64,000 nt of DNA from Streptomyces sp. S.PB5 (GCF_030403745.1 NZ_JAQMWP010000004.1:434001-498000), one strand, 5' to 3'. Positions 16,909-27,889 are shown, numbered from the stretch's first letter. A program made the numbers and translations. The notes: generated from the sequence alone by a model not told the origin.

Positions 16909-19065
16909 ATGGCGCTGCGCGACTCGGACCCGGCGGAGGTGGGCGGTTACCGCATCGAGGACCGCCTGGGCAGCGGCGGAATGGGCGTGGTCTACCTCGC
17001 CCGCTCCGACTCCGGACGCCGTCTCGCCGTCAAGGTGGTGCACGGCCAGTACGCGGACGACGACGAGTTCCGCGCCCGCTTCCGCCGTGAGGTGGCCGCC
17101 GCCCGCCAGGTCAGCGGCGCCTTCACGGCCCCCGTCGTGGACGCGGACGCCGACGCGTCGCGCCCCTGGATGGCCACGCTCTACATACCGGGCGCCAACC
17201 TCGGCACGCACGTCCACGAGAACGGCCCGCTCCCCTTGCCCCGCCTGCGCGACCTCGCCGCCGGCCTGGCCGAGGCCATCCGCGACATCCACCGCGCGGG
17301 AGTCGTCCACCGCGATCTGAAACCGGCCAACGTCATGCTCGCCGACGACGGCCCCCGCGTCATCGACTTCGGCATCTCCCGCGCCACCGAGTTCGCCGCT
17401 TCCGACGTCCTGACCCAGACCGGCCGCGTGATGGGCACCCCGCCCTTCATGTCCCCGGAACAGTTCTCCTCCCCCCAGGACGTGGGCCCGGCGGCGGACA
17501 TCTTCTCCCTGGGCGCGGTGGTGGCGTACGCCGCCTCGGGCCGGGGCCCCTTCGACAGCCCGAGCCCGTACGAGACGGCGATCCGGGTGGTCGAGGGCAC
17601 CCCCGAACTCGACGACGTCCCGGCCGAGTTGCTCCCCTTCATCCGCCTCTGCCTGGAGAAGGAGCCCAAGTCCCGCCCCACGGCGGACGAGTTGCTGCGC
17701 CTGCTGCGGGACGGCGACTGGCCCGACCCGCGCCCCGCGGACGGGCAGCCGACCCTCGTCGACACGGGCCGGCCCCGCCGCCGCAGGCGCCTGTGGCCGG
17801 CCGCCGCGGCGGGCATCCTGGCCCTCACGGCGGCCGCCGTCACCACGACGGTCGCCCTGACCGGGGACGACGACCCGGCCCCGGGCAACCTGCCGGCCGG
17901 CTGGAAGGCATGGCACAAGCAGGCCAAGGACCCGAGCGTCGAGAAGGACCCGATAGGCCCCTCCACCGTCTTCAACCGCTGCACCGCCTCCGGCACCTCC
18001 CTGGTCTGCGCGGGCGACGAGATCATGGCGACCCGCTTCGCCCTGGCCGACGGGGCGAACACCTGGGGCCTGCCCATCGACCCGACCGCCGAGGGCGAGG
18101 AGTTCGGCAGCAGCAGCAGTTCCGGCGGCGGCACGATCATCGGCGCCCGCAAGGGCCGCGTGTACGTCTACGGCGCCGACGACCGGCCCGAGGCCGACCA
18201 GGCATCGACCCCGACCCGCTACACGGTCCAGGCCGTGGACGCCGAGACCGGCAAGGTGATCTGGAGGACGGTCACCGCGGACGGCCCGGAGGCCACGGAG
18301 CCGAGCAGCGACCAGGGCGCCTCCGCGGCCGTTCCCGAGGGCGTCGTGTCCGTGTACGGCAGGACGGGCAGCCAGCTCGCCCTCCTCGACGCCGACGACG
18401 GCGAGGTCCGCTGGAAGCGTCCCCTGCCGAACCCGAACCAGTACTTCACGCTCCTGCGCAGCGTCGGCGGAAAGGCGTACCTGCTCACCGGGAAGTACAC
18501 CACCGGCGAGATCCAGAGCACGACCGTCGCCCAGCTCGACCCGGCCACCGGCAAGCCCCGCTGGAGTGTGACCGTCAAGGGCGACATGAACATCGCCGGC
18601 GGGCACGACGGCCGCCTGGTGCTGATGAACACGACCGGCGTCCACCGCGCACTGACTCTGATCAACACCTCCACGCACGTCGTGACGACCGTGAAGCTCT
18701 CCACGCCCCAGCCCGAGACGGCGACCCCCACCCTCGCGGGCGGCACCCTCTACTTCACCCTCAGCAACGGCATCATCCGCGCGGTCGACCCGGCCACCGG
18801 CCGCCAGGCCTGGCAGGGAGACTCCGGCATCGAACAGTCGGGCCCCCCGACCGTCTCCAGGACCCACCTGTACGTCGCGTCCCCCAGCGGCCGTCTCGCC
18901 GCCCTGAACCGCAGCACCGGCAAGGTCGACGGCACCCTCGCGGGCCCCGACGACGGCGCCGTGGAAGGCCCCCCGACGGGCGCCCCCCTCACCCTCGTGG
19001 GCGACGCCCTCTACGTCCCGTACGGCCTGCGCTCCGTCTACACGGTGGACGTACGGACCCTCTGA
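16909..19065 (+). CDS. Ser/Thr protein kinase with extracellular PQQ-like beta-propeller (AfsK-like)
   Basis: The 718-residue kinase has GSGGMG (21-26), catalytic-site lysine 42 (AVKVV), HRDLKPAN (Asp136), DFG (Asp153) and MSPEQ in the N-terminal 270 residues. An Arg-rich stop (GRPRRRRRLWP) and one membrane segment (about 296-318) follow. The C-terminal 390 residues contain PQQ-like blades (AVDAETGKVIWRT, LDADDGEVRWKR, LDPATGKPRWS, VDPATGRQAWQG, LNRSTGKVDG). This architecture matches AfsK and its paralogues, which sense extracellular or membrane signals and modulate antibiotic production or growth. ATG 16909 follows AGGGGGAC. Confidence 0.92.
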   Translation: MALRDSDPAEVGGYRIEDRLGSGGMGVVYLARSDSGRRLAVKVVHGQYADDDEFRARFRREVAAARQVSGAFTAPVVDADADASRPWMATLYIPGANLGTHVHENGPLPLPRLRDLAAGLAEAIRDIHRAGVVHRDLKPANVMLADDGPRVIDFGISRATEFAASDVLTQTGRVMGTPPFMSPEQFSSPQDVGPAADIFSLGAVVAYAASGRGPFDSPSPYETAIRVVEGTPELDDVPAELLPFIRLCLEKEPKSRPTADELLRLLRDGDWPDPRPADGQPTLVDTGRPRRRRRLWPAAAAGILALTAAAVTTTVALTGDDDPAPGNLPAGWKAWHKQAKDPSVEKDPIGPSTVFNRCTASGTSLVCAGDEIMATRFALADGANTWGLPIDPTAEGEEFGSSSSSGGGTIIGARKGRVYVYGADDRPEADQASTPTRYTVQAVDAETGKVIWRTVTADGPEATEPSSDQGASAAVPEGVVSVYGRTGSQLALLDADDGEVRWKRPLPNPNQYFTLLRSVGGKAYLLTGKYTTGEIQSTTVAQLDPATGKPRWSVTVKGDMNIAGGHDGRLVLMNTTGVHRALTLINTSTHVVTTVKLSTPQPETATPTLAGGTLYFTLSNGIIRAVDPATGRQAWQGDSGIEQSGPPTVSRTHLYVASPSGRLAALNRSTGKVDGTLAGPDDGAVEGPPTGAPLTLVGDALYVPYGLRSVYTVDVRTL

Positions 19066-19113
19066 CCCGCCAAGACGAGACGGGACCGGACGAAACGACG
19101 AAACGGCGAAACG

Positions 19114-19145
19114 AAAGGGCCCGGTTCCGAGGAACCGGGCCCTTT
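19114..19145 (+). terminator. Terminator of the AfsK-like kinase gene
   Basis: The 15-bp arms AAAGGGCCCGGTTCC (19114-19128) and the exact complement (19131-19145) nearly abut. The palindrome lies between the kinase stop and the 3' end of the opposing tRNA-Gly, so it may serve both directions. Confidence 0.88.
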
Positions 19146-19154
19146 GCCGTACAG

Positions 19155-19225
19155 AGCGGGCGACGGGAATCGAACCCGCGTAGCTAGTTTGGAAGACTAG
19201 GGCTCTACCATTGAGCTACGCCCGC
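19155..19225 (-). tRNA. tRNA-Gly (anticodon UCC)
   Basis: The reverse complement folds as a 71-nt cloverleaf: acceptor GCGGGCG/CGCCCGC, D-arm TAGCTCAATGGTAGAGC, anticodon stem CTAGT/ACTAG around CTTCCAA and T-arm CGGGTTCGATTCCCG. The anticodon TCC reads GGA/GGG glycine codons. CCA is not encoded. Confidence 0.96.
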
Positions 19226-19355
19226 GCAGGACGCGCCGCAGGTCAGGTGACCGCGGCACAGAGAGCATCGTAGCGGGTCCGCACCCCTTGCCGCACACCC
19301 CGTAAATGCGGCGGTCCCGCGGCCTGCGGGCATGTACCCTACGTGTCGCACCAGA

Positions 19356-19432
19356 CGGGGTGTGGCGCAGCTTGGTAGCGCGTCCGCTTTGGGAGCGGAA
19401 GGCCGTGGGTTCAAATCCCGCCACCCCGACCA
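19356..19432 (+). tRNA. tRNA-Pro (anticodon UGG)
   Basis: The cloverleaf has acceptor CGGGGTG/CACCCCG, D-arm TGGCGCAGCTTGGTAGCGC, anticodon stem TCCGC/GCGGA around TTTGGGA, and T-arm GTGGGTTCAAATCCCGC. The anticodon TGG reads proline codons. The terminal CCA is encoded (19430-19432), unlike the neighbouring tRNA-Gly. A TACCCT hexamer 15 nt upstream (19335-19340) may be its -10. Confidence 0.96.
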
Positions 19433-19463
19433 TGAGCAGTGATCTCTATGCCTTGATCGCCTT

Positions 19464-19492
19464 TTGGGGCGTGTAGCCGCTGCGGTTACTAT
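19464..19492 (+). promoter_or_regulatory. Probable vegetative promoter of tig
   Basis: TTGGGG (19464-19469) and TACTAT (19487-19492) are separated by 17 nt, a reasonable HrdB-type promoter. It would give a leader of about 107 nt before the tig GTG and lies just after tRNA-Pro. Confidence 0.5.
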
Positions 19493-19606
19493 GCAAGCTG
19501 CGCGCCCGTGTGTCTCTCGTCTGATGCAGTCCTCAGGGCGGCCAATCCGCCGGAGCCGTTCTGGCGCCGGCAGAATCCAAGAAGTCAGCCACAAGGAGAC
19601 CGAACC

Positions 19607-21007
19607 GTGAAGAGCGCCGTGGAGACCCTGAACCCGACCCGGGTTCGGCTCACTGTCGAGGTGCCCTTCGAGGAGCTCAAGGACAGCCTCGACGCGGCGT
19701 ACAAGAAGATCAACCAGCAGGTCACGGTGAAGGGCTTCCGCAAGGGCAAGATCCCGGCCCGCGTCATCGACCAGCGGTTCGGCCGTGGCGCCGTGCTGGA
19801 GGAGGCCGTCAACGACGCGCTTCCGAAGTTCTACACCGAGGCCGTCACCGAGGCCGAGCTCGACGTCCTGGGCCAGCCCGAGGTCGACATCACCGAGCTG
19901 AAGGACGGCGACACGCTGAACTTCACCGCCGAGGTCGACATCCGCCCGGCCCTGGAGCTCCCCGAGGACTTCTCCTCCATCGAGGTCGAGGTCGACGCCG
20001 TCGAGGTCACCGACGAGGACGTCGAGAAGTCCGTCGAGCAGCTCCGTGAGCGCTTCGCCTCGACCTCCCCGGTCGAGCGCGCCGCCGAGGACGGCGACGT
20101 CGTCACGATCGACCTGGAGGCCAAGGTCGACGGAGAGGTGCTCGAGGACGGCATCGCCAGCGGTGTCTCGTACACCATCGGCTCCGGCGAGCTCCTCGAC
20201 GGCATCGACGACGCCGTGAAGGGCCTGGAGGCCGGTGGCGAGGCCACCTTCACCTCCGAGCTCAAGGGCGGCTCCGCGGCCGGCAAGGAGTCCGAGGTCA
20301 CCGTCAAGGTCACCCAGGTCGCCGCCCGCGAACTGCCCGAGCTGGACGACGAGTTCGCGCAGCTCGCCTCCGAGTTCGACACCCTGGAGGAGCTGAAGGC
20401 CGACAGCCGCAAGCGCCTCGAGAACATGAAGCAGTACGACCAGGCCACGCAGGCCCAGGAGCGCGTCCTGGAGAAGCTGCTCGAGCTCGTCGAGGTGCCC
20501 GTCCCCGAGAAGCTGCTCGCGGACGAGATCAACACCCGCAAGCACAACCTGGAGCACCACCAGCTCGGCCAGATGGGCCTCGACCTCGCGAAGTACCTGG
20601 AGATCCAGGGCAAGACCGAGGAAGAGTTCGACGCCGAGACCGAGGAAGCCGCGGTCAAGGGCATCAAGACCCAGTTCGTCCTCGACGAGCTGGTCAAGCG
20701 CGAGAAGCTGAACGTCAACCAGGAGGAGCTCACCGAGCACCTCATGCGCCGCGCCGCTTCCTCCGGCATGTCCCCCGACCAGTTCGCCCAGGCGGTCGTC
20801 GAGGGCGGCCAGGTTCCGCTCCTGGTCGGCGAGGTCGCCCGCGGCAAGGCCCTGGCCGTCGTGGTCGAGGCCGCCACGGTGAAGGACACCAACGGCGAGG
20901 TCATCGACCTGGACGACGAGGACGAGGTCGAGACGGCCGCCGAGGTCGCCGCGGAGGCCACCGAGGCCGACGCCACCGACGCCGAGGCGGAGAAGACCGA
21001 GGGCTGA
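19607..21007 (+). CDS. tig: Trigger factor (ribosome-associated chaperone, prolyl isomerase)
   Basis: The 466-residue protein binds the ribosome exit tunnel and folds nascent chains. The ribosome-binding signature GFRKGKIP appears in [15 protein letters not shown]. The FKBP-type domain follows ([16 protein letters not shown] ... [19 protein letters not shown]), then the helical chaperone arms, and a very acidic tail ([15 protein letters not shown]...). GTG 19607 follows CAAGGAGACC; upstream in-frame codons are not supported by a ribosome site. It is followed by a strong terminator and then clpP1P2-clpX, the conserved order. Confidence 0.97.
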   Translation: MKSAVETLNPTRVRLTVEVPFEELKDSLDAAYKKINQQVTVKGFRKGKIPARVIDQRFGRGAVLEEAVNDALPKFYTEAVTEAELDVLGQPEVDITELKDGDTLNFTAEVDIRPALELPEDFSSIEVEVDAVEVTDEDVEKSVEQLRERFASTSPVERAAEDGDVVTIDLEAKVDGEVLEDGIASGVSYTIGSGELLDGIDDAVKGLEAGGEATFTSELKGGSAAGKESEVTVKVTQVAARELPELDDEFAQLASEFDTLEELKADSRKRLENMKQYDQATQAQERVLEKLLELVEVPVPEKLLADEINTRKHNLEHHQLGQMGLDLAKYLEIQGKTEEEFDAETEEAAVKGIKTQFVLDELVKREKLNVNQEELTEHLMRRAASSGMSPDQFAQAVVEGGQVPLLVGEVARGKALAVVVEAATVKDTNGEVIDLDDEDEVETAAEVAAEATEADATDAEAEKTEG

Positions 21008-21033
21008 GCCCACGGCGCCGAGCAGGTCCTAGG

Positions 21034-21067
21034 ACGGGCCCTGGGTCACTCATGACCCAGGGCCCGT
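21034..21067 (+). terminator. Terminator of tig
   Basis: The 15-bp arms ACGGGCCCTGGGTCA (21034-21048) and exact complement (21053-21067) enclose a 4-nt loop. This isolates tig from the clp operon. Confidence 0.9.
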
Positions 21068-21231
21068 TCGCCTACCCGGTGGCCCTCCCGCCGGAGGTGC
21101 CCGGCGCTACGCCCCCGGCGAACAGCCCTGTATCCGGGATTCCCCGAAGGGACCAGCGCGTTAGGGTCCATGAATACGAGGGCAGTGGAGTCCCCGAACA
21201 GCTCCAGCCCCGCAGGGATACGCAGGGAAAC

Positions 21232-21891
21232 GTGAGACGGCCGGACGCCGTCGTAAGACGAGCAGGTGGATACGTGACGAATCTGATGCCCTCCGCCGCC
21301 GGCGAGCCTTCCATCGGTGGTGGCCTCGGCGACCAGGTCTACAACCGGCTGCTCAACGAGCGGATCATCTTCCTCGGCCAGCCGGTCGACGACGACATCG
21401 CGAACAAGATCACCGCACAGCTGCTGCTCCTTGCCGCGGACCCGGACAAGGACATCTACCTCTACATCAACAGCCCCGGCGGCTCGATCACGGCCGGCAT
21501 GGCGATCTACGACACCATGCAGTACATCAAGAACGACGTGGTGACGATCGCCATGGGCCTCGCCGCCTCCATGGGCCAGTTCCTGCTCAGCGCCGGCACC
21601 CCCGGCAAGCGCTTCGCGCTGCCGAACGCCGAGATCCTGATCCACCAGCCGTCCGCCGGCCTCGCCGGCTCGGCCTCGGACATCAAGATCCACGCCGAGC
21701 GGCTGCTGCACACCAAGAAGCGCATGGCGGAACTGACCTCCCAGCACACCGGTCAGTCGTTCGAGCAGATCACTCGCGACTCCGACCGCGACCGCTGGTT
21801 CGACGCCGACGAGGCCAAGGAGTACGGCCTCATCGACGACGTCATCACCACGGCCGCCAACATGCCGGGCGGCGGCGGCACCGGGGCCTGA
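21232..21891 (+). CDS. clpP1: ATP-dependent Clp protease proteolytic subunit ClpP1
   Basis: The 219-residue peptidase subunit forms tetradecameric Clp chambers. The catalytic Ser lies in [10 protein letters not shown] (residue 113 from this start), His138 in ILIHQPSAG and the Asp in [16 protein letters not shown] 21232 (AGGGAAAC upstream) gives the length usual for Streptomyces ClpP1. GTG 21274, just after GGTGGATAC and starting [10 protein letters not shown], is a plausible shorter start and may be the processed form. It is co-transcribed with clpP2, 74 nt away. In Streptomyces clpP1P2 is activated by ClgR (known), and a GTTCGC half-site lies at 21066-21071. Confidence 0.95.
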   Translation: MRRPDAVVRRAGGYVTNLMPSAAGEPSIGGGLGDQVYNRLLNERIIFLGQPVDDDIANKITAQLLLLAADPDKDIYLYINSPGGSITAGMAIYDTMQYIKNDVVTIAMGLAASMGQFLLSAGTPGKRFALPNAEILIHQPSAGLAGSASDIKIHAERLLHTKKRMAELTSQHTGQSFEQITRDSDRDRWFDADEAKEYGLIDDVITTAANMPGGGGTGA

Positions 21892-21965
21892 GAACCCCTC
21901 GCAGGGGCCCCGAAGACCCCCGCGCAAGCCCCCAGCCGACCGCCTCAGCCCCTAGGAGAGAGACA

Positions 21966-22646
21966 GTGAACGACTTCCCCGGCAGCGGCCTGTACGACCG
22001 CACGCGCGCCGAGTACACGGGCCCCTCGGCGGAGTCCCGTTACGTCATCCCGCGCTTCGTCGAGCGCACCTCGCAGGGCATCCGCGAGTACGACCCGTAC
22101 GCGAAGCTCTTCGAAGAGCGTGTGATCTTCCTCGGCGTGCAGATCGACGACGCCTCCGCCAACGACGTCATGGCGCAGCTGCTGTGCCTGGAGTCGATGG
22201 ACCCCGACCGGGACATCTCGGTCTACATCAACAGCCCCGGTGGCTCCTTCACCGCGCTGACGGCCATCTACGACACGATGCAGTTCGTGAAGCCGGACAT
22301 CCAGACGGTCTGCATGGGCCAGGCGGCCTCCGCCGCCGCGATCCTGCTGGCCGCCGGTACGCCCGGCAAGCGCATGGCGCTGCCGAACGCGCGTGTGCTG
22401 ATCCACCAGCCCTACAGCGAGACGGGCCGCGGTCAGGTCTCCGACCTGGAGATCGCCGCCAACGAGATCCTGCGGATGCGCGCGCAGCTGGAGGAGATGC
22501 TGGCCAAGCACTCCACCACGCCGATCGAGAAGATCCGCGAGGACATCGAGCGCGACAAGATCCTCACGGCCGAGGAGGCGCTCTCGTACGGTCTGATCGA
22601 CCAGATCATCTCCACCCGGAAGATGAACAACGCGGCCGTCCGCTAG
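21966..22646 (+). CDS. clpP2: ATP-dependent Clp protease proteolytic subunit ClpP2
   Basis: The 226-residue second ClpP has catalytic Ser122 in [12 protein letters not shown], His147 in [11 protein letters not shown] and a downstream Asp in [14 protein letters not shown]. It differs from ClpP1 at the N-terminus ([24 protein letters not shown]), which is consistent with mixed ClpP1P2 rings as in other actinobacteria. GTG 21966 follows AGGAGAGAGACA. The stop is 178 nt from clpX, so a separate clpX promoter is possible. Confidence 0.96.
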   Translation: MNDFPGSGLYDRTRAEYTGPSAESRYVIPRFVERTSQGIREYDPYAKLFEERVIFLGVQIDDASANDVMAQLLCLESMDPDRDISVYINSPGGSFTALTAIYDTMQFVKPDIQTVCMGQAASAAAILLAAGTPGKRMALPNARVLIHQPYSETGRGQVSDLEIAANEILRMRAQLEEMLAKHSTTPIEKIREDIERDKILTAEEALSYGLIDQIISTRKMNNAAVR

Positions 22647-22824
22647 TCGGAGGCTGTATTGTCTGCCGCCCCTTGGCCCGGTAAGTGTGCTTTGACACGC
22701 TGCACGTCAAAGTGAACCGCGCCAAGGGGGGCCCGAACGGGGGGCCCGGCAAGGTACCGTCGGATTAAGGCAGCACCAGGAGCCGCTGGACCTAGGCGTC
22801 TCCCAGGCGAAGGGGAAGCACACC

Positions 22825-24114
22825 GTGGCACGCATCGGTGACGGCGGCGATCTGCTCAAGTGCTCGTTCTGCGGCAAGAGCCAGAAGCAGGTCAAGAAGC
22901 TCATCGCAGGGCCTGGTGTGTACATCTGCGACGAGTGCATCGATCTCTGCAACGAGATCATCGAGGAGGAGCTCGCCGAGACGAGCGAGGTGCGCTGGGA
23001 GGAACTCCCCAAACCCCGCGAGATCTACGAGTTCCTCGAGGGCTACGTGGTCGGCCAGGAGGCCGCCAAGAAGGCCCTCTCGGTCGCGGTCTACAACCAC
23101 TACAAGCGCGTCCAGGCCGGCGAGAACGGCGGCGCCAACGGCCGTGACGACGCGATCGAGTTGGCGAAGTCCAACATCCTGCTGCTCGGCCCCACGGGTT
23201 CTGGCAAGACCCTCCTCGCCCAGACCCTGGCCCGCATGCTGAACGTGCCGTTCGCGATCGCCGACGCGACCGCGCTCACGGAGGCGGGGTACGTGGGCGA
23301 GGACGTAGAGAACATCCTGCTCAAGCTCATCCAGGCGGCGGACTACGACGTCAAGAAGGCCGAGACGGGCATCATCTACATCGATGAGATCGACAAGGTC
23401 GCGAGGAAGAGTGAAAACCCCTCCATCACCCGCGACGTGTCCGGCGAGGGCGTCCAGCAGGCCCTGCTGAAGATCCTGGAGGGCACGACGGCCTCCGTGC
23501 CCCCGCAGGGCGGCCGCAAGCACCCTCACCAGGAGTTCATCCAGATCGACACGACGAACGTGCTGTTCATCGTGGGCGGTGCCTTCGCGGGCCTGGAGAA
23601 GCTCATCGAGTCCCGCGCGGGTGCGAAGGGCATCGGCTTCGGCGCGACGATCCGCTCCAAGCGCGAGCTGGAGGCCAAGGACCAGTTCGAGGACGTCATG
23701 CCCGAGGACCTGGTGAAGTTCGGCATGATCCCGGAGTTCATCGGCCGTCTCCCGGTCATCACCTCGGTCCACAACCTCGACCGCGAGGCCCTCCTCCAGA
23801 TCCTGATCGAGCCCCGCAACGCGCTGGTCAAGCAGTACCAGCGCCTCTTCGAACTCGACGGCGTGGAGCTGGACTTCGAGCGCGAGGCCCTCGAAGCCAT
23901 CGCCGACCAGGCCATCCTCCGCCAGACCGGCGCCCGCGGTCTGCGCGCCATCATGGAGGAAGTCCTCCAGGGCGTCATGTACGAGATCCCGTCCCGCAAG
24001 GACGTGGCGCGCGTCGTCATCACGGCGGACGTCGTCCACTCCAACGTCAACCCGACGCTGATCCCGCGGGATGCGCGGGGTGGCCGCGGCCCGGGCGAGC
24101 AGAAGACGGCGTAA
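22825..24114 (+). CDS. clpX: Clp protease ATP-binding subunit ClpX
   Basis: The 429-residue AAA+ unfoldase feeds ClpP. The N-terminal zinc domain has CSFC (about 13-16) and CDEC (about 35-38). Walker A is GPTGSGKT, the pore loop is GYVGED, Walker B is IIYIDEIDK, and sensor residues lie in GFGATIRS and GARGLRAI. The ClpP-docking IGF-type loop is KGIGFGA. GTG 22825 starts [13 protein letters not shown], as in other ClpX. It ends before a strong bidirectional hairpin. Confidence 0.97.
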   Translation: MARIGDGGDLLKCSFCGKSQKQVKKLIAGPGVYICDECIDLCNEIIEEELAETSEVRWEELPKPREIYEFLEGYVVGQEAAKKALSVAVYNHYKRVQAGENGGANGRDDAIELAKSNILLLGPTGSGKTLLAQTLARMLNVPFAIADATALTEAGYVGEDVENILLKLIQAADYDVKKAETGIIYIDEIDKVARKSENPSITRDVSGEGVQQALLKILEGTTASVPPQGGRKHPHQEFIQIDTTNVLFIVGGAFAGLEKLIESRAGAKGIGFGATIRSKRELEAKDQFEDVMPEDLVKFGMIPEFIGRLPVITSVHNLDREALLQILIEPRNALVKQYQRLFELDGVELDFEREALEAIADQAILRQTGARGLRAIMEEVLQGVMYEIPSRKDVARVVITADVVHSNVNPTLIPRDARGGRGPGEQKTA

Positions 24115-24136
24115 CTCCCGCCGCGCACCAGCCAGA

Positions 24137-24172
24137 CGAAGGGGCCCCGGTCAACCGACCGGGGCCCCTTCG
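24137..24172. terminator. Bidirectional terminator after clpX
   Basis: Perfect 16-bp arms CGAAGGGGCCCCGGTC (24137-24152) and complement (24157-24172) enclose a 4-nt loop between the convergent clpX and the membrane-protein gene. Confidence 0.9.
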
Positions 24173-24194
24173 GTGTTGAAGACCGACTGTGGCG

Positions 24195-25115
24195 TCAGGC
24201 CTTCACGCGAACGTCGTTGCGGAGCTTGGCGGCCAGCTCGGCGGCCTCGCCCATCGTGGCGCTCTTGCCGGCGACCAGGGCGGCCATGTCGTACGACACC
24301 ACGTAGGCGAGCGTGCTGTGGTCACCCCAGACGCAGACCGGCATGGTGATCTTCTGGCCGGACTCGCTGGACTCCATCTCCTGGCACTTCATGATGCCGT
24401 TCTCGAAGCCGGCGGGCTTCTGCTCGGTGGGGGAGCCCACGAGGGTGACGCCGGAGTCCTTGTCCTTCTTGGACTCAGTCTTCAGCTGGGCGAACATCGC
24501 GTCGACGACCTTCTCCGGGTCCTCGATGCTGCCGTAGACGCCCGCGAAACCCAGCTCCTTCGCGGTCATGCCCGTCCCCGCGGTGTAGGACGCGCTGACG
24601 TCCTTGGCGTCCTTGACGCCCCACGACTCCGCGTCCTTGACGTCGCTCTCGGTCAGCGTGTCCGCCTCGGAGTCGTCGCCCTTCTTGTACTCGCTGCCGA
24701 GCACCGCCGCCGGGGTCGTCAGCTTGTACGTCCCGTCGTCCGCGATGTCCGACCCGCCACCGCTGCTGCCGCCGAGCAGGAGCGCGGCGCCCACGGCGAG
24801 GGCGGCCACGACGGCCACGGCGCCGATGATGATGGCGGTCTTCTTCTTGCCGCCACCGCCGGGCACGGGCGGCATCGGGGTGGTGTACGGCTGCTGGCCG
24901 TAGGGCTGCTGCCCGTACGGCGGGGTCTGCGGCGGCACGCCCTGCGGGGCCTGCTGCGGGTAGCCGTACCCCGGCTGGGGCTGGGCCGGCTGCTGGGGGT
25001 AGCCGTAGCCGGGCTGGGGGGCCTGCGGCGGCTGCTGGCCGTACGGGCCCGGCTGACCGTACGGACCGGGCTGCTGGGGCTGCCCGCCGTACGGGCCCGG
25101 CTGGTTGTAGCTCAT
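24195..25115 (-). CDS. Pro/Gln/Tyr/Gly-rich single-span membrane protein with extracellular domain
   Basis: The 306-residue protein has a cytoplasmic N-terminal third of PGPYGQ, QPGYGYPQ and related repeats, a KKK stop and one membrane helix (AIIIGAVAVVAALAVGAALLLGG, about 95-117). The extracellular domain of about 185 residues contains two cysteines (IMKCQEM, MPVCVWGD). Such PQGY-rich actinobacterial proteins are often FHA- or wall-associated, but no function is assigned. ATG 25115 follows GGAGGGG on the minus strand. It is divergent from valS with 137 bp between starts. Confidence 0.85.
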   Translation of the reverse strand: MSYNQPGPYGGQPQQPGPYGQPGPYGQQPPQAPQPGYGYPQQPAQPQPGYGYPQQAPQGVPPQTPPYGQQPYGQQPYTTPMPPVPGGGGKKKTAIIIGAVAVVAALAVGAALLLGGSSGGGSDIADDGTYKLTTPAAVLGSEYKKGDDSEADTLTESDVKDAESWGVKDAKDVSASYTAGTGMTAKELGFAGVYGSIEDPEKVVDAMFAQLKTESKKDKDSGVTLVGSPTEQKPAGFENGIMKCQEMESSESGQKITMPVCVWGDHSTLAYVVSYDMAALVAGKSATMGEAAELAAKLRNDVRVKA

Positions 25116-25240
25116 TACTGGGTTCCCCTCCAGATGCTTATGTGTTCCAGACATCCTGGCCCAGACTTGGCGCGGGCATTGCATCGGGGGGTCCCACCGT
25201 TACAGAACAAAGCCGTTTCGGGACACGCCCGCGACACCCC

Positions 25241-25246
25241 TAAACT
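25241..25246 (+). promoter_or_regulatory. -10 element for leaderless valS
   Basis: TAAACT ends exactly 6 nt before GTG 25253, and no Shine-Dalgarno is present. The surrounding 15-mer AAACTGACCCCGTGA differs from the one at folC by one base. Confidence 0.6.
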
Positions 25247-25252
25247 GACCCC

Positions 25253-27877
25253 GTGACCGAGAACGCTCAGCAGCAGCCACCAGCGCCCGACACCGAACTG
25301 CCGACCCAGTACGCGCCGGCCGATGTAGAGGGGCCGCTGTACGAGCGCTGGGTGGAGCGTGGTTACTTCGAGGCGGACGAGAAGAGCGACAAGCCGCCGT
25401 ACACCATCGTCATCCCGCCGCCGAACGTCACGGGCAGCCTGCACCTCGGGCACGCCTTCGAGCACACCCTCATCGACGCGCTGACCCGTCGTAAGCGCAT
25501 GCAGGGCTTCGAGACGCTCTGGCAGCCGGGCATGGACCACGCCGGCATCGCCACCCAGAACGTCGTCGAGCGCGAGCTCGGCAAGGAGGGCAAGTCCCGG
25601 CACGACCTCGGCCGTGAGGCCTTCGTCGAGCGGGTCTGGCAGTGGAAGGGCGAGTCCGGCGGGCAGATCTCCGGGCAGATGCGTCGCCTCGGCGACGGCG
25701 TCGCATGGTCGCGCGAGCGCTTCACCATGGACGAGGGCCTGTCGCAGGCCGTCCAGACCATCTTCAAGCGGCTCTACGACGACGAGCTGATCTACCGCGC
25801 CGAGCGCATCATCAACTGGTGCCCGCGCTGTCTGACGGCGATCTCGGACATCGAGGTCGAGTACCAGGACGACGACGGCGAGCTCGTCTCCATGAAGTAC
25901 GGGGAGGGGGACGACACCATCGTCGTCGCCACCACCCGTGCCGAGACCATGCTCGGTGACACCGCCGTCGCCGTTCACCCCGACGATGAGCGGTACAAGC
26001 ACCTCGTCGGCAAGCTCATCAAGCTGCCGCTGACCGAGCGTTCCATCCCGGTCGTCGCCGACACCCACGTCGACCCGGAGTTCGGCACCGGCGCCGTCAA
26101 GGTCACCCCGGCCCACGACCCGAACGACTTCGAGATCGGCCAGCGCCACGACCTGCCGGCCATCACGATCATGGACGAGCACGCCGTGATCACGGCCCAC
26201 GGTCCCTTCCAGGGCCTGGACCGTCTGGAGGCCCGCTCCGCCATCGTCGCCGCGCTGCGCGCCGAGGGCCGGATCGTCGCCGAGAAGCGCCCGTACGTCC
26301 ACTCCGTGGGCCACTGCTCGCGCTGCAAGACCACCATCGAGCCGCGCCTGTCGATGCAGTGGTGGGTCAAGGTCGGCCCGCTCGCGAAGGCCGCCGGTGA
26401 CGCGGTCCGCGACGGCCGCGTCAAGATCCACCCGCAGGAGATGGAGAAGCGGTACTTCGACTGGGTCGACAACCTCCACGACTGGTGCATCTCGCGGCAG
26501 TTGTGGTGGGGTCACCGCATTCCCGTCTGGTACGGCCCGGAGGGCGAAGTCGTCTGCGTCGGCCCGGACGACGAGCCCCCGACCGGCGAGGGCTGGCGTC
26601 AGGACACCGACGTCCTCGACACCTGGTTCTCCTCGGGCCTGTGGCCCTTCTCGACCCTCGGCTGGCCCGAACAGACCGAGTCGCTCACGAAGTTCTATCC
26701 GAACTCCGTCCTGGTCACCGGCTACGACATCCTCTTCTTCTGGGTCGCCCGGATGATGATGTTCGGCCTGTACGCGATGGACGGCACCCCGCCGTTCCAC
26801 ACCATCGCCCTGCACGGCATGGTCCGCGACCAGTTCGGCAAGAAGATGTCGAAGTCCTTCGGCAACGCGGTCAACCCGCTGGACTGGATGGACAAGTACG
26901 GCTCCGACGCGCTCCGCTTCACCCTCGCGCGCGGCGCCAACCCCGGCGTCGACGTCCCGATCGGCGAGGACTGGGTCCAGGGCTCCCGCAACTTCGCCAA
27001 CAAGATCTGGAACGCCACCCGCTTCGCGCTGATGAACGGCGCGACGGTGGAGGGTCCCCTTCCGGACGCCTCCAGGATGTCGGCGACGGACCGCTGGATC
27101 CTCTCCCGCCTCAACTCGGTCGTCGCCGAAGTCGATGCGCTGTACGAGGACTTCCAGTTCGCGAAGCTCTCCGACGCCCTCTTCCACTTCGCGTGGGACG
27201 AGGTCTTCGACTGGTACGTCGAGCTGTCCAAGACGACGTTCCAGGCGGGCGGCGAACCGGCCGAGGTCAGCAAGCGGGTCCTCGGCGAGGTCCTCGACGT
27301 CACGCTGAAGCTGCTGCACCCGGTGGTCCCGTTCGTCACGGAGACCCTCTGGACCACGCTGACGGGCGGCGAGTCGATCGTCATCGCGGACTGGCCGAAG
27401 GACAGTGGCTTCCGTGACGACGCGGCGGAGGGGGAGATCGAGACCCTCCAGTCCGTCATCACCGAGGTCCGCCGCTTCCGCGCCGACCAGGGCCTCCAGC
27501 CCGGCCAGCGCGTCCCGGCCCGCCTCACGCTCGACGGCACGGCCCTGGCCCCGCACGAGGCCGCCATCCGCCAGCTCCTGCGCCTCCAGCCGGAGGGCGA
27601 GAGCTTCTCCGCGACGGCAACTCTCCCGGTCGCGGGTGCCACGGTCGCCCTCGACCTCTCCGGCACCATCGACGTCGCGGCGGAGCGCAAGCGCCTCGCG
27701 AAGGACCTGGCCGCCGCCGAGAAGGAGAAGGCCCAGGCCACGGCCAAGCTCGGCAACGAGGCGTTCCTGGCGAAGGCCCCGGACAACGTGGTGGACAAGA
27801 TCCGCGGCCGCCTGGCCAAGGCGGACGAGGACATCGCCCGCATCCAGTCCCAGCTGGACAGGCTGCCTCAGCAGTAG
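25253..27877 (+). CDS. valS: Valyl-tRNA synthetase
   Basis: The 874-residue class I synthetase charges tRNA-Val. It has the HIGH motif as HLGH (64-67) in [13 protein letters not shown], an editing domain ([34 protein letters not shown]), a CysCys pair in [10 protein letters not shown], and KMSKS (531-535). The C-terminal coiled coil ([18 protein letters not shown]) is the valine-specific tRNA arm. No T-box leader precedes it. The start GTG lies 6 nt downstream of a -10-like TAAACT. Confidence 0.97.
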   Translation: MTENAQQQPPAPDTELPTQYAPADVEGPLYERWVERGYFEADEKSDKPPYTIVIPPPNVTGSLHLGHAFEHTLIDALTRRKRMQGFETLWQPGMDHAGIATQNVVERELGKEGKSRHDLGREAFVERVWQWKGESGGQISGQMRRLGDGVAWSRERFTMDEGLSQAVQTIFKRLYDDELIYRAERIINWCPRCLTAISDIEVEYQDDDGELVSMKYGEGDDTIVVATTRAETMLGDTAVAVHPDDERYKHLVGKLIKLPLTERSIPVVADTHVDPEFGTGAVKVTPAHDPNDFEIGQRHDLPAITIMDEHAVITAHGPFQGLDRLEARSAIVAALRAEGRIVAEKRPYVHSVGHCSRCKTTIEPRLSMQWWVKVGPLAKAAGDAVRDGRVKIHPQEMEKRYFDWVDNLHDWCISRQLWWGHRIPVWYGPEGEVVCVGPDDEPPTGEGWRQDTDVLDTWFSSGLWPFSTLGWPEQTESLTKFYPNSVLVTGYDILFFWVARMMMFGLYAMDGTPPFHTIALHGMVRDQFGKKMSKSFGNAVNPLDWMDKYGSDALRFTLARGANPGVDVPIGEDWVQGSRNFANKIWNATRFALMNGATVEGPLPDASRMSATDRWILSRLNSVVAEVDALYEDFQFAKLSDALFHFAWDEVFDWYVELSKTTFQAGGEPAEVSKRVLGEVLDVTLKLLHPVVPFVTETLWTTLTGGESIVIADWPKDSGFRDDAAEGEIETLQSVITEVRRFRADQGLQPGQRVPARLTLDGTALAPHEAAIRQLLRLQPEGESFSATATLPVAGATVALDLSGTIDVAAERKRLAKDLAAAEKEKAQATAKLGNEAFLAKAPDNVVDKIRGRLAKADEDIARIQSQLDRLPQQ

Positions 27878-27889
27878 GCGCCCTGAAGG

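Noticed and set aside
25116..25252. T-box leader in front of valS
   Set aside because: No T-box sequence or specifier loop is visible; the promoter-like hexamer sits 6 nt before the start codon, leaving no leader.
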